64,000 bases of DNA from assembly GCA_016191205.1 (NCBI GenBank), contig JACPPB010000012.1, positions 84,446-148,445 on the forward strand, written 5' to 3'. Position 1 is the stretch's first letter, and every line of letters begins with the position of its first letter. Shown in pieces: positions 20,183-30,227 of the stretch. The notes beneath the pieces were generated by a model. It worked only from the letters and a program-made list of their open reading frames with translations. It was not told the origin of the DNA and did no database searches. Source of the DNA: Gammaproteobacteria bacterium (GTDB lineage Bacteria; Pseudomonadota; Gammaproteobacteria; Pseudomonadales; Porticoccaceae). Made by a program: the position numbers and the translations under genes.

Positions 20183-20869
20183 TTGTCTCGTCAGCTCGCA
20201 CTGCCGGTGACCTTGCGCGACGATGCCGGCTTCGAGAATTTCCACACCGCGCCCACGTCGGTCGCGGGCCAGGCGCTCGCGCTGCTGCGCGACCAGTTCC
20301 CGCCGGGCAGCCTGGTCTGCCTCTGGGGTGGTCCCGGGACCGGCAAGAGCCATCTGGCGCGCGCCAGTTGCCGGCATTACGCGCAGGCACTCTATCTGCC
20401 GCTGGGCGCCCTGCGCGACTGTGCTCCCGACGCAGTGCTCGCCGATCTCGATAACCTCAACCTGCTGGCCCTGGATGAACTGGATGCGGTCGCGGGCCGA
20501 GGCGACTGGGAGCTGGCGCTGTTCAGTTTGCACAACCGGCTGCTGGAGCGGGGCGGGCGTTTGCTGGTGACGGCGCGGACAGCGCCGCGCGAACTGCCGT
20601 TGCGGTTGCCTGATCTGCGCTCGCGACTCGTCGCCGGATACGGGTTTGGTCTTCCCGATCATGACGATGGGCAGTGTCTGGAAATTCTGCGGTTTCGGGC
20701 GGCGCGCCTCGGGTTGCTGCTCGGGCCGGATGCCGGGCGCTACCTGCTGCACCGCGCGCCACGGGATCTCGCGAGTTTGATGGACTGTCTCGACCGCCTC
20801 GATCACGCGGCACTTGCGCATCAGCGGCAGCTTACGATGCCCTTTATCAAGCAGGTATTCGGTTGGTGA
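20183..20869 (+). CDS. hda: DnaA regulatory inactivator Hda
   Basis: 228 aa, an AAA+ protein that binds the DNA clamp and triggers ATP hydrolysis by DnaA after initiation. The clamp-binding pentapeptide is QLALP at residues 4-8. Walker A GGPGTGKS is at residues 49-56 and the Walker B-like region LLALDELDAVAGR follows. The C-terminal helical lid RAARLGLLLGPDAGRYLL is DnaA-like. The TTG start directly follows the DUF2066 stop, so translation is probably coupled. Confidence 0.93.
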   Translation: MSRQLALPVTLRDDAGFENFHTAPTSVAGQALALLRDQFPPGSLVCLWGGPGTGKSHLARASCRHYAQALYLPLGALRDCAPDAVLADLDNLNLLALDELDAVAGRGDWELALFSLHNRLLERGGRLLVTARTAPRELPLRLPDLRSRLVAGYGFGLPDHDDGQCLEILRFRAARLGLLLGPDAGRYLLHRAPRDLASLMDCLDRLDHAALAHQRQLTMPFIKQVFGW

Positions 20870-20980
20870 GCGGATTCCGCGACCAGGCTTGATCGAGGCC
20901 GTCGCAAATACTCGGCGTATCGCTGCCGATTCGCGCTGCGGCGGAGCTGTGCGCTGCGCGTGGCTGCCGCGTCAGTGCAA

Positions 20981-21724
20981 CTAACCTGCCGACTTTTTTG
21001 CCGCGCGTTTGTCGCGCAGATAGAGTTGATTGCTGCCGCGACGCTCGGTATCGAACAAACCGGTGGCTTTGATCAGATCACTCAGTTTCGAGTAACCATA
21101 GTTGCGCGGATCGAAGGATGCCTGGTTGGAGATATGCGAGCCAACCTGTCCCAGATGTGACCAACCATCATCGCCAATGCAGGCTTCGACGGCGTTGCGC
21201 AGCAGGCCGACCAGCTTGGTGTCGCTCTTGAGCTCCTTGGCGGATTTTCTCTGCGGACTCGCCGCGGTTTCCTCGCTGGCCTGGGATAGCGTGCCGAGAT
21301 TTTCCAGATAAAGAAATTTGGAGCAGGCATTGACGAACGGCATCGGCGTTTTCTTTTCGCCAAAACCGTACACCTTGAGTCCGTTGGCGCGGATGCGCAT
21401 CACCAGCGGCGTGAAGTCGGAATCGGACGAGGCCAGACAAAAAGCGTCGAGCTTCTGGGTGTAGAGCAGATCCATGGCATCGATGACCATGGCGGTGTCG
21501 GTGGCGTTCTTGCCCTTGGTGTAGGCGAACTGCTGGATCGGCTGGATCGCGTAGTCGTGCAGCACCTCTTCCCAGCCTTTGAGGTTGTTGCTCTTCCAGT
21601 TGCCGTAGGCGCGGCGCACATTGGGCACGCCGTATTTGGCCAGCTCATCGAGGATCACCTCGATCTTGCCCGCCGGGCAGTTGTCGGCGTCAATGAGCAG
21701 GGCGATGCGGGCTTCGTCGGACAT
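20981..21724 (-). CDS. NYN-domain protein with C-terminal LOTUS/OST-HTH domain
   Basis: 247 aa. The PIN-like NYN nuclease fold begins IALLIDADNCPAGKIEVIL with acidic D12 and D14; TDTAMVIDAMDLLY and LASSDSDFTPLVMRIR supply further acidic residues expected at a metal-dependent RNase site. The C-terminal region (from about residue 165: KLVGLLRNAVEACIGDDGWSHLGQVG..FDPRNYGYSKLSDLI) fits a LOTUS/OST-HTH RNA-binding winged helix. This is the common bacterial two-domain layout; the RNA target is unknown. It stands alone. Confidence 0.88.
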   Translation of the reverse strand: MSDEARIALLIDADNCPAGKIEVILDELAKYGVPNVRRAYGNWKSNNLKGWEEVLHDYAIQPIQQFAYTKGKNATDTAMVIDAMDLLYTQKLDAFCLASSDSDFTPLVMRIRANGLKVYGFGEKKTPMPFVNACSKFLYLENLGTLSQASEETAASPQRKSAKELKSDTKLVGLLRNAVEACIGDDGWSHLGQVGSHISNQASFDPRNYGYSKLSDLIKATGLFDTERRGSNQLYLRDKRAAKKSAG

Positions 21725-21804
21725 GCTGGGGTTCCCAGGTTGCTGCGGTGGTGGTCAGGCTGCGCGAGGCAATCGGGCGGGTCCGCCGACGCACTCGCCC
21801 GCCA

Positions 21805-23520
21805 TCAATGCCCGGCGGTTTGCTGCGGCGTGATCTTGTAGAGCGCCGTGGTGCGATCCGCCGAAACATAGATGGCGCCGCTCGGGGATACCCCCACGCC
21901 GGTGAGCACATAGCTGGGCGGCATGCCTTCGGCGGCGGGGTAGCCGATGGCGAGATTGCGCGCGATCTCGGTGACCGCGCCGTTTTCGGGGTCGATCCGG
22001 ACCAGCCGCCGCCGACCAACCTCGGCGAGCACGATGGTCCCGTCGGGCGCCACGGCGAAGCCCTCGGGCCGATCCAGCCCTTCGGCGACCACCTGGCGCT
22101 TGCCATTGTCCGGATTCAGGCGCAGCAGTTGCCCGTTCAGGGTGTCGGTCAGATAGACACGGGTGATCGGCTTGCCTTCCTTGTCGCCCGGTACCGGACG
22201 CATGGCGGCCATGCCCGGCAGGTTTTCGGCGATGGTCTTGCGCTTGGCGCCGTGCTCACCGGATACCCGCAACAGGCGTCCGGTGCCCTGTTCGGCGATC
22301 AGCAGCACACCGGGTTCCAGCTCCAGCGCATCCACCGGATGCTTGAGATCGTGGTAGGTCGCGACGGATTCGTTGGTGGCGAGGTTGAAGACTTCGACCG
22401 CGTTGGTGAACCAGCTCGAGGTCACCGCGCGGTTGCCCTGGAGGGTGACGGTCATCGGCATTTCCATGCGGTCGCGCAGGCCGCGTTTCAGCTCGGTCAC
22501 CGCGCCGCTGTCACCGTCGATTTTCTTGAAGGAAAACAGATCCGCCAGATAGACCTGATCGATGCCGTTTTCGACCCGTACATCCAGCCCGCCGGGCACG
22601 GCGAGCGCACTCTTCACGACGGTATGGGTCGCGCCCGTGCGGGTGTTGATCTTGAGGATGGCGTTATCGACCATGTTGGTGATGTAGAGCTGGTCGCGGG
22701 AGTCGAACGCCAGGTTGTCGATACCCTCGGGTACGGTCGCCACCAGGGTTTTCTCGCCGCTGTGGATATCCACCCGCAGTACCCGGCCCGTTGCGGTATC
22801 GGGCACATAGAGGTTGTCGTGGCTGTCGAGATTGGCGGCCACCGGGATCCGGAAGCCGGCTGCCACCCTGGTCAATTCGCCGCTGTCCACATCGATCTTC
22901 ACCGCCTGGCCCTTGAAGAGCAGGGGTCCATAGAGCAGGCCGTCCTTGCCCAAATCGAAGCCGTTCAGACCGCCCATGTCAGCCAGCACCCGCCGCGGTT
23001 CCTTGTGACCTTTGAGGTCCAGTTCCCACAGTGCATCGCCCCACAGCACCTGGGTGACAAACAGCCGGCCGTCGTCGCGGAACGCGATGGAATTGATACC
23101 CGGCAGATTGTCCGCGAGGACAAAGACAGTGCCGTCCGGGCGGCGGGCGTGAACCTTGCCGGTCAGTATCGAGGTCCACACCAGGGTGCCGTCGGGGCCG
23201 AATTCGAGGTCGTCGGCCATGCCGTCGGGCGGCCCCACGAACACCTCCGATTCCCCCGTGTTGGCGTCCACCTTGTAGATGGCCTGGCCGATCACGCTGC
23301 CCACATAGAGGTTGTCGTCGCGGTCGAAGGTGAGGCCGTGCACGCCGAGGAAATCGGCGCCGGGCACCAGATACTGCACCAGGTAAGGCTCGCTGGTGCC
23401 TTCGGCGTCCAGCAGTCCGTGGCTCTCCGGAGTACCTTTTCCGCAGCTCGCGAGTACCGCGGCGAGCGCAAATGCCAGCGCCGCGCGGCGCAGGGATGCC
23501 TGGGAATTATGATGGATCAT
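21805..23520 (-). CDS. Beta-propeller (SMP-30/NHL-like) lipoprotein
   Basis: 571 aa. A lipoprotein signal peptide (ALAFALAAVLASC, lipidated Cys26) is followed by at least seven repeats of the type GLTFDRDDNLYVGSV, NLAFDSRDQLYITNM, GFAVAPDGTIVLAEVG and GVGVSPSGAIYVSADR. These fit a six- to eight-bladed NHL or SMP-30/gluconolactonase-like propeller. No clear metal-ligand set is visible, so binding or scaffolding is as likely as hydrolysis. It lies next to an enoyl-CoA hydratase gene on the same strand (114-base gap). Confidence 0.8.
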   Translation of the reverse strand: MIHHNSQASLRRAALAFALAAVLASCGKGTPESHGLLDAEGTSEPYLVQYLVPGADFLGVHGLTFDRDDNLYVGSVIGQAIYKVDANTGESEVFVGPPDGMADDLEFGPDGTLVWTSILTGKVHARRPDGTVFVLADNLPGINSIAFRDDGRLFVTQVLWGDALWELDLKGHKEPRRVLADMGGLNGFDLGKDGLLYGPLLFKGQAVKIDVDSGELTRVAAGFRIPVAANLDSHDNLYVPDTATGRVLRVDIHSGEKTLVATVPEGIDNLAFDSRDQLYITNMVDNAILKINTRTGATHTVVKSALAVPGGLDVRVENGIDQVYLADLFSFKKIDGDSGAVTELKRGLRDRMEMPMTVTLQGNRAVTSSWFTNAVEVFNLATNESVATYHDLKHPVDALELEPGVLLIAEQGTGRLLRVSGEHGAKRKTIAENLPGMAAMRPVPGDKEGKPITRVYLTDTLNGQLLRLNPDNGKRQVVAEGLDRPEGFAVAPDGTIVLAEVGRRRLVRIDPENGAVTEIARNLAIGYPAAEGMPPSYVLTGVGVSPSGAIYVSADRTTALYKITPQQTAGH

Positions 23521-23634
23521 GACGTACTCCCTTGCCTGTTGTGCTGGACCCAGTGGTCAGTTGCGCGCGGCCTGGAACCCGCGCCGGGGAAGCATCGCTG
23601 CTGCTTGCGCAGGCTTGCGGTGGTTCCGCTGCCG

Positions 23635-24450
23635 CTAATTCCCTTTGAAATCCGGCTCGCGGCGCTCCGCGGTGGCTTTGATCCCCTCCTTGGCATCCGC
23701 GGTCTTGAGCAGCCACTGCTGCTCGCCCAGCTCGCGGTCGGTGGCGGCCTGCACCCGGTCGGCAAGCCCCATGCGCACGGTTTCCCGGATCGACTGCACC
23801 GCGAGCGGCGCCGAGCCGGCGATCTCACGCGCCAGCGCCTGGGCGCTGGTCAGTACCTGATCCTGCGCCACCAGCACGTCGGCAAGCCCCCAGGCGACAG
23901 CCTGGTCGCCCGGTACACGGCGACCGCTGTAGAACATGAGATGCGCCTTTTGCTGGCCGATCAGCGCCGGCAGGGTGTGGGTGAGGCCGAATCCGGGATG
24001 AAAGCCGAGGCGCGAAAAATTGGCGCTGAAGCGCGCTTCCGGGCAGGTGACGCGGAAATCGCCCACCAACGCCAGCCCCAGACCGCCGCCGATGGCAGCA
24101 CCCTGCACCGCGCACACCACCGGCTTTTTGTTGCGGAACAATCGCACTGCTTCCTGATAGAGCCGGCCCGAGCGTTTTTTGAAGGCGGAGTCATCCTTGC
24201 CGGCGGCGGCGTTGTCCCTGTCGAGACGGTCGCCGCCCGCAAAATCGGCGCCCGCGCAGAACGCCTTGCCTTCCGCGGCGAGCACCAGCGCGCGGCATTC
24301 CGGCACGGCATCCAGATCGGTGAAGGCGTCGGCGATGGCATTGATCAGGGTCACGTCGAAATAATTGAAAGGCGGCCGCCGGATGGTGATGGTGGCGACG
24401 CGATCTTCCAGCGCAACGCTGATATCCGGGTAAGTGCCGATGCTGGTCAT
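23635..24450 (-). CDS. Enoyl-CoA hydratase/isomerase (crotonase) family protein
   Basis: 271 aa. The crotonase oxyanion-hole motifs are GKAFCAGADFAGG and VQGAAIGGGLGLALVGD. In the stretch where hydratases usually have PE(I/V)xLG, this protein reads ANFSRLGFHPGFG, so a classical hydratase Glu is missing there and another crotonase activity (isomerase, hydrolase or dehalogenase type) is possible. The C-terminus GIKATAERREPDFKGN is typical. Divergent to a thioesterase gene. Confidence 0.85.
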   Translation of the reverse strand: MTSIGTYPDISVALEDRVATITIRRPPFNYFDVTLINAIADAFTDLDAVPECRALVLAAEGKAFCAGADFAGGDRLDRDNAAAGKDDSAFKKRSGRLYQEAVRLFRNKKPVVCAVQGAAIGGGLGLALVGDFRVTCPEARFSANFSRLGFHPGFGLTHTLPALIGQQKAHLMFYSGRRVPGDQAVAWGLADVLVAQDQVLTSAQALAREIAGSAPLAVQSIRETVRMGLADRVQAATDRELGEQQWLLKTADAKEGIKATAERREPDFKGN

Positions 24451-24610
24451 GTCCGCTCCACGGGTGATTTTTTTCGAGTCTAATTCAAATCAACCGAGCG
24501 TGGGCGGTCGGGCTCGCACCCGGGTGCGATTTCAGGATAATGACGCCGGCATCGAAGCAGCGCGAGATCAAAACGTGACATCCAACTCCCCAAATCCGGC
24601 ACCAGCGGCG

Positions 24611-25411
24611 ATGAGCAAATTCGAGCGCGATACGCAGGTGCGGCGCATCGACGAGTGGACCTGGGAAGGGGAGTTCTCTCCCGACTGGAGCATCGGGCAG
24701 GCGCCCAACGGCGGCTACGCCATGGCACTCGGCGCGCGGGCACTGGCGGCGGCCCTGCCGCACCCGGACCCGATGACGGTCACCGCGTACTATGTGGCGC
24801 GCCCCGCGTCCGGCCCGGTGCGCTGCGAGGTCGAGGTGCTGCGGGTGGGGAAGGGCACTTCTACGGGCATGGTGCGCCTGGTGCAGGGCGGTGAGACCAT
24901 GATCCAGTTGATCGGTACTTACACGGATCTGGACCGTATCCAGGGCGCGAACTATTGCGCGATACCCATTCCCGAGATGCCCGGATTCGCCGATAGCGTC
25001 GACACCCCGGTCGCGGACAACGTCCCGCTGCGCAAACAGCTCGTCCAGCGCATGACGCCGGCGAACGTCAAGGCGCTGGACGGAACGCCGGACGGATCGG
25101 GCTGCTGGCTGGGCTGGACCGGTTTCGCGGACGGCGGGGCCATCGATCTGTTCGGTCTGCTGCTGTTCTCCGACGCCATGCCGCCCCCGGCGTTCGCCCT
25201 TTACGGACCCGAAGGCTGGGTGCCGACCCTGGATCTGTCGGTGCAGATTCATGCCCGCCCGGCGCCGGGACCACTGCGCTGCAAGTTCGAAACATCCCTG
25301 ATTACCGCAGGCACCCTGAATGAAGACGGCTGGTTGTGGGACAGCCAGGGCAAGCTGGTGGCGCTGGCACGCCAGACCGCCAAGCTGCGGGTCAAGGCGC
25401 GCGGGATTTGA
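24611..25411 (+). CDS. Acyl-CoA thioesterase-like protein (TesB/HTH-type double hotdog)
   Basis: 266 aa from the ATG at 24611; a GTG at 24575 in the same frame would add 12 residues. WSIGQAPNGGYAMALGARAL is the typical N-terminal hotdog start, and a second hotdog unit begins around WVPTLDLSVQIHARPAPGPLRC. This matches the double-hotdog thioesterase family that hydrolyses medium or long acyl-CoA. The C-terminus DSQGKLVALARQTAKLR is characteristic. Its divergent neighbour is a crotonase, which suggests acyl-CoA metabolism. Confidence 0.85.
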   Translation: MSKFERDTQVRRIDEWTWEGEFSPDWSIGQAPNGGYAMALGARALAAALPHPDPMTVTAYYVARPASGPVRCEVEVLRVGKGTSTGMVRLVQGGETMIQLIGTYTDLDRIQGANYCAIPIPEMPGFADSVDTPVADNVPLRKQLVQRMTPANVKALDGTPDGSGCWLGWTGFADGGAIDLFGLLLFSDAMPPPAFALYGPEGWVPTLDLSVQIHARPAPGPLRCKFETSLITAGTLNEDGWLWDSQGKLVALARQTAKLRVKARGI

Positions 25412-25522
25412 CAGCACCGGGCTGTGCGCCGGACCATGGGGTACGCACGGCGGGCCGTGCCGCTGCTGATCGGCGCGCCAAACGTCAACCCGGCAAAAAA
25501 TAATCACAACCTGGAGATCCTC

Positions 25523-25834
25523 ATGACCTCGGCAAAACCAACCATCGTTCTCTACTTGCTGGCTTTTCTCGGCATCTTCATCTGGGCGGCCATGACCGAC
25601 CCAACCTTCGCCGGCTTCATGACGGCGGTGCGCGAACCCTGGGGGCTGGTAGTGACTCTCGACTTCGTGTTCGGCTGTCTGTTGTTGTCCTGGCTCATCT
25701 ATTACGTCGAGGGCTCGGCGCGCGCGGCGCTGCCCTGGGCCGTGGCGCTCTTCATCGTCGGCAATATCGTGGGCGCCATCTACTTGCTGATGCGGCTCGA
25801 CCGTATTCGCCAGCGTTTGGCCGCGACGGTCTGA
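25523..25834 (+). CDS. Small three-helix membrane protein (DUF1475-like)
   Basis: 103 aa with three hydrophobic helices: IVLYLLAFLGIFIWAAM, LVVTLDFVFGCLLLSWLIYY and LPWAVALFIVGNIVGAIYLL. The PWG..TLDF.FG and LPW......GN....YLL pattern resembles the DUF1475 family of small membrane proteins. The ATG at 25523 follows CTGGAG at good spacing; the frame is open earlier without membrane protein character. No function is known. Confidence 0.7.
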   Translation: MTSAKPTIVLYLLAFLGIFIWAAMTDPTFAGFMTAVREPWGLVVTLDFVFGCLLLSWLIYYVEGSARAALPWAVALFIVGNIVGAIYLLMRLDRIRQRLAATV

Positions 25835-25990
25835 CGCACTGCTCAGACCACCGAGCTGATACCCAAAGGGGCGGGCTTGCAGTCTTGTCTCGCACTGCCC
25901 TCAAGTTGTTTGAAGGGCGTTGGGTTGGCGAATTGCCTGTACCATTTGGTTTGCTTCAACTACGCCGGTAATCGCCGGTTGGACTGATCC

Positions 25991-27094
25991 TTGTCACTGC
26001 GCGCGCGGTTACAGATTTTGCTCGCCACGGTGTTTCTCCTCGCCGGCTGCACCGACCAGGTGCCGCCGGCGTCTGGCGCGCGTGCCGTGGTGGTCGAATC
26101 ACCGCAGCCGTTGGCACAGAGCATGACCGACGCCTATGCCGGCGCGGTGCGCGCGCGTGTTGAAGCCGATCTGGCATTTCGGGTACCGGGCAAGATCGCC
26201 TCCAGAGCCGTCGACGTCGGCATGCACGTCCAGCGCGGCGCCGTGCTGGCGGTGCTCGATCCGGAAGATGCGCGGTTGAATCTGGCCGCCGCCAAGGCCG
26301 CGGTTGCTGCCGCCGAGGCCGATCTGTGGATTGCGCAGAACGAGCAAAAGCGCTCGGTGGAACTCCGGGCCCGTGGTTTCATCAGCCAGTCGGCGGTCGA
26401 CAAACAAAAGAGCACGACCATGCTGGCGCGCGCGCGACGCGATCAGGCGCGGGCGGAACTCGACCTTGCCCGCAATCAAGCGCAGTACACCGAGCTGAAA
26501 ACCGACACGGCGGGTGTCGTTACCGCCGTCATGGCGGAGGTCGGCAATGTTGTCAGTGCCGGTCAGCCGGTGATGCGCGTGGCGGCGGACGGCGGGCGGG
26601 AGGTGCTGATCCAGGTCCCGGAGGGCAGGGCGCCGGCGTTGCGCGCGGCCAAGCGCATCAGTGTTGTTTTATATGCCGACGAAGCCAGGCGCTATGTCGG
26701 CAGGATTCGCGAAATCAGTCCGCAGGCCGATGCCGAGACGCGCACCCAGGAAGTGCGCGTGAGTATCGTCGCGGCCGACGCCAAGGTGCAGCTCGGTGCC
26801 ACCGCGACGGTGTATGTGGCGGGCAGTGGCGATAACGATAGCTTTCGTGTGCCCGCCACGGCGCTGGGCAGCAGGGACACGCAACAAGCCGTGGTGTGGC
26901 GGGTCGAGACGGCGAGCGACGGCGGGCTGTCCGCGCAACCTGTCCCGGTGGAGGTGCGGGAATATCTCGACGATGCCGTGATCGTAGCGGGTGCGTTACA
27001 CGCCAGCGATCGCCTGATCTCCGCGGGGGTTCATCTCCTGGTGCCCGGGATGGCGATCATGCCGGTTGATCGCACCGCGAAAGCCGCGCTCTAG
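25991..27094 (+). CDS. RND efflux periplasmic adaptor (membrane fusion) lipoprotein
   Basis: 367 aa from a TTG start. The signal peptide ends in a lipobox (VFLLAGC, Cys20). AYAGAVRARVEADLAFRVPGKI starts the first biotinyl-lipoyl half. A coiled hairpin rich in Ala and Arg follows (about residues 95-165), then the second half TDTAGVVTAVMAEVGNVVSAGQPV, then beta-barrel and membrane-proximal domains. It links an inner-membrane RND pump to an outer-membrane channel. The pump gene follows after 13 bases. No outer-membrane factor or regulator is encoded alongside. Confidence 0.93.
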   Translation: MSLRARLQILLATVFLLAGCTDQVPPASGARAVVVESPQPLAQSMTDAYAGAVRARVEADLAFRVPGKIASRAVDVGMHVQRGAVLAVLDPEDARLNLAAAKAAVAAAEADLWIAQNEQKRSVELRARGFISQSAVDKQKSTTMLARARRDQARAELDLARNQAQYTELKTDTAGVVTAVMAEVGNVVSAGQPVMRVAADGGREVLIQVPEGRAPALRAAKRISVVLYADEARRYVGRIREISPQADAETRTQEVRVSIVAADAKVQLGATATVYVAGSGDNDSFRVPATALGSRDTQQAVVWRVETASDGGLSAQPVPVEVREYLDDAVIVAGALHASDRLISAGVHLLVPGMAIMPVDRTAKAAL

Positions 27095-27107
27095 TGGCTC
27101 GGCGCGG

Positions 27108-30100
27108 ATGAAGCGCTTCAACCTGAGCGAATGGGCGCTGTCCAATCGCGTCCTCGTGGGTTATCTGACGCTGCTGCTCGGCGCGCTCGGTATTTACAGC
27201 TACTTTCATCTGGGTCAGTCGGAAGATCCGCCGTTCACATTTCGGGTGATGGTGGTGAATACCCAGTGGCCCGGCGCAACGGCGGATGAGGTGGATCGCC
27301 TGGTCACCGATCGCATCGAGGAGAAATTGCAGGAGCTGGATGGACTGGACCATCTGCGCTCGTATTCGCGGCCGGGCGAATCCCGGGTGTTTGTCCTGTT
27401 TCGGGAAGATCTGTCCCCCACTGCGGTGTCGGATGGCTTCTACCAGGTGCGCAAAAAAATCGGCGACATGCGACACCTGTTGCCGTCCGGTGTCATCGGA
27501 CCTGCCTTCAACGATGAATTTGGCGACACCTTCGGGAATATCTATGCACTGACGGGTGCCGATTTCAGTTATCAGGAACTGAAAGACTACGCGGACAGCA
27601 TCCGCGAACGACTGCTGCGGATCGCCGACGTCGCCAAGGTCGAGTTCGTCGGCCTGCAGGAAGAGCGCATTTACATTGATATCGCCAACGCCAGGCGCGA
27701 CCAGCTCGGCATCCCGCCGGAGCTGATCGCGCAGACGCTGGCCGCGCAGAACGCCGTTGTGCCAGCCGGTGCCGTCGATACCGCAAAAGACAGGATCCAC
27801 CTGCGCGTGTCCGGAGGACTCGACACCGTCGAGCAACTGCGCCAATTGCCGATCCACTGGAAGGGTCGAAGTTTCCGCCTGGGCGACATCGCAACTGTCT
27901 ATCGCGGCTATCAGGACCCGCCCGCGCCACGGATGCGCTTCAACGGGCAACCCGCGATCGGGATCGCCGTATCGATGCGCAAGGGCGGCGACATCATCGG
28001 TCTCGGGAAACGCCTCGATCAAACCTTCGCGCAGCTCAACCGCGAAATACCACTCGGCATGAGGCTGTCGCGGGTCGCGGATCAGCCCGCGGCGGTTGCG
28101 CGCGTCATCCGGGAATTCATTCACGCGCTGTTCGAAGCCATCGTCATCGTCCTGGCGGTGTGCTTTTTCGCGCTGGGCGTGCGCACCGGCCTGGTGGTGG
28201 CGCTGTCGATACCACTGGTGCTGGGGGTGACTTTCCTGGCGATGCGCATGGCCGGTATCGGTCTGCATAACATCTCGCTCGGTGCCTTGATTCTCTCGCT
28301 CGGACTGCTGGTGGACGATGCCATCATTGCCGTCGAGATGATGGCGGTGAAACTCGAGCAGGGTTACGACCGTCTCCGCGCGGCGGCCTTCGCCTATACC
28401 AGTACCGCGTTTCCAATGCTGGCAGGCACGCTGATTACTGCCGCGGGATTTCTGCCGATAGCGACCGCCGCGAGCAGCACCGGGGAATACACGCGTGCGC
28501 TGTTCCAGGTGGTCGGGCTGGCGTTGCTGCTGTCGTGGCTTGCGGCGGTGCTCACCGTGCCACTGCTCGGCTATTACTTGCTCTCCGACAAGACTGCGGC
28601 CGCCGATGGGCTGGCCCAGGATCCGAACGCGGTGTATCAGACGCCTTTCTACGCGCGTTTTCGGCGCGCCATCGCTTTGTGCATCAACCACCGCTGGGCG
28701 ACCATCGGCATTACCGCGGCGTTATTCGCGGGCGGCGTGGCGCTGTTTGCGACCGTCCCCAACCAGTTCTTTCCGGCATCGAACCGGCTCGAATTGTTGG
28801 TGGACCTGCAGTTGCCGGAGGGTGCGTCGATTGGCGAAACCGACGCCGTGGCGCATCGCCTGGAAGCAATGCTCGCCAACATTCCTGGCCTCGACAGTGA
28901 GGTGGCCTATATAGGCAGCGGCACGCCCCGCTACTTTCTGTCGCTCGACCAGCAATTGCCCTCGGCAAGCTTTGCGCAGTTCGTGCTCAACACGCACGAC
29001 CTGAAAGCGCGCGAACGCATTCGCACACATTTGCTCGAAGTACTGCCTGCGCAATTTCCCGATGTGCGCTGGCGTGTCAACCGGCTGGAAAACGGTCCGC
29101 CGGTCGGCTATGTGTTGCAGTACCGGGTGTCCGGCGCGGAGCGCGCGGTGGCGCGCGTTTATGCCGACCGGATCGCCGCGGTCATGCGCGCGAATCCCTA
29201 TGCGGCGGGTGTCCATCTCGATACCGCGGAAGCTTCCAAACGTATCCGTATCGATATCGATCAGGATCGGGCGCGGGCACTTGGCGTGAGTACCGAGAGC
29301 GTGTCGCAGCTGCTGGAGACCGCCATCAACGGCGCCACGCTGACCCATTTGCGCGAGCACAATCGCCTGACCGGCGTGGTGGTGCGGGGACCGCCTGCGG
29401 AACGCGAACACCTGGAGCTGCTGGGGAGTCTCTCCGTACCGACCGCGAGTGGCGTCAATATCCCGCTGGCCCAGATCGCGCGGCTGAACTACGGGCTCGA
29501 GGACGGCATCCTGTGGCGACGCGATCGCACGCCGACCATCAGTGTGCGTGCCGATATCCACGCCGACAAGCAGCCGCCCGAAGTGGTCGCGGATCTGGCC
29601 CCTGCGATCGCCGGCATCGAGGCGGAGTTGCCACCGGGTTACCGCATCGAGATCGGCGGCACGGTCGAGGATTCGGGCAAAGGCCAGGCCAGCGTCATGG
29701 TGGGCATGCCCTTGTTCGTGCTCGCCGTCATCACGATCCTGATGGCCCAGCTCAAGAGTTTTTCCCGGACCCTGATGGTGGTGCTCACCGCGCCGCTCGG
29801 GATTATCGGTGTCGGGCTGGGGCTGCTGGCATCGGGCAAGCCGTTTGGCTTCGTGGCGATGCTCAGCACCATCGCGCTGCTCGGCATGGTCATGCGCAAC
29901 AGCGTGATTCTGGTCGATCAGATCCGCCAGGATCTGGAGCTGGGCAGTGCGCCGTTTGATGCGATTGTCGAAGCGACGGTGCGTCGCTTTCGGCCAATCG
30001 TGCTGACCGCGCTGGCGGCGGTGCTGGCGATGATTCCGCTGGCGGGCAGCGTATTTTTCGGGCCGATGGCGGTATCGATCATGGGTGGACTGATTGCCGC

Positions 30101-30206
30101 CACCGGCCTGACACTGATCTTCGTGCCCGCGCTGTATGCCGCCTGGTTTCGGGTACCGCGCCGGGAGGCGACCTCAGCGTCGGCAGCGGTGCCGGCGCAG
30201 CCCTAG
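27108..30206 (+). CDS. RND-family efflux permease
   Basis: 1032 aa, the size of a full inner-membrane proton-driven pump. NLSEWALSNRVLVGYLTLLL is the first helix. Large periplasmic loops lie after helices 1 and 7. LGLLVDDAIIAVEMM carries the paired aspartates of the proton relay in helix 4. The duplicated second half ends MVMRNSVILVDQI and GPMAVSIMGGLIAATGLTLIFVPALYAAWF. Sequence style (FRVMVVNTQWPGATADEVD, LRSYSRPGESRVFV) is closest to the AcrB/MexF-like branch of unassigned substrate. ATG at 27108 chosen over a frame extension into the adaptor. Confidence 0.95.
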   Translation: MKRFNLSEWALSNRVLVGYLTLLLGALGIYSYFHLGQSEDPPFTFRVMVVNTQWPGATADEVDRLVTDRIEEKLQELDGLDHLRSYSRPGESRVFVLFREDLSPTAVSDGFYQVRKKIGDMRHLLPSGVIGPAFNDEFGDTFGNIYALTGADFSYQELKDYADSIRERLLRIADVAKVEFVGLQEERIYIDIANARRDQLGIPPELIAQTLAAQNAVVPAGAVDTAKDRIHLRVSGGLDTVEQLRQLPIHWKGRSFRLGDIATVYRGYQDPPAPRMRFNGQPAIGIAVSMRKGGDIIGLGKRLDQTFAQLNREIPLGMRLSRVADQPAAVARVIREFIHALFEAIVIVLAVCFFALGVRTGLVVALSIPLVLGVTFLAMRMAGIGLHNISLGALILSLGLLVDDAIIAVEMMAVKLEQGYDRLRAAAFAYTSTAFPMLAGTLITAAGFLPIATAASSTGEYTRALFQVVGLALLLSWLAAVLTVPLLGYYLLSDKTAAADGLAQDPNAVYQTPFYARFRRAIALCINHRWATIGITAALFAGGVALFATVPNQFFPASNRLELLVDLQLPEGASIGETDAVAHRLEAMLANIPGLDSEVAYIGSGTPRYFLSLDQQLPSASFAQFVLNTHDLKARERIRTHLLEVLPAQFPDVRWRVNRLENGPPVGYVLQYRVSGAERAVARVYADRIAAVMRANPYAAGVHLDTAEASKRIRIDIDQDRARALGVSTESVSQLLETAINGATLTHLREHNRLTGVVVRGPPAEREHLELLGSLSVPTASGVNIPLAQIARLNYGLEDGILWRRDRTPTISVRADIHADKQPPEVVADLAPAIAGIEAELPPGYRIEIGGTVEDSGKGQASVMVGMPLFVLAVITILMAQLKSFSRTLMVVLTAPLGIIGVGLGLLASGKPFGFVAMLSTIALLGMVMRNSVILVDQIRQDLELGSAPFDAIVEATVRRFRPIVLTALAAVLAMIPLAGSVFFGPMAVSIMGGLIAATGLTLIFVPALYAAWFRVPRREATSASAAVPAQP

Positions 30207-30227
30207 TCGCAGGCTCGTAGTCGCGGG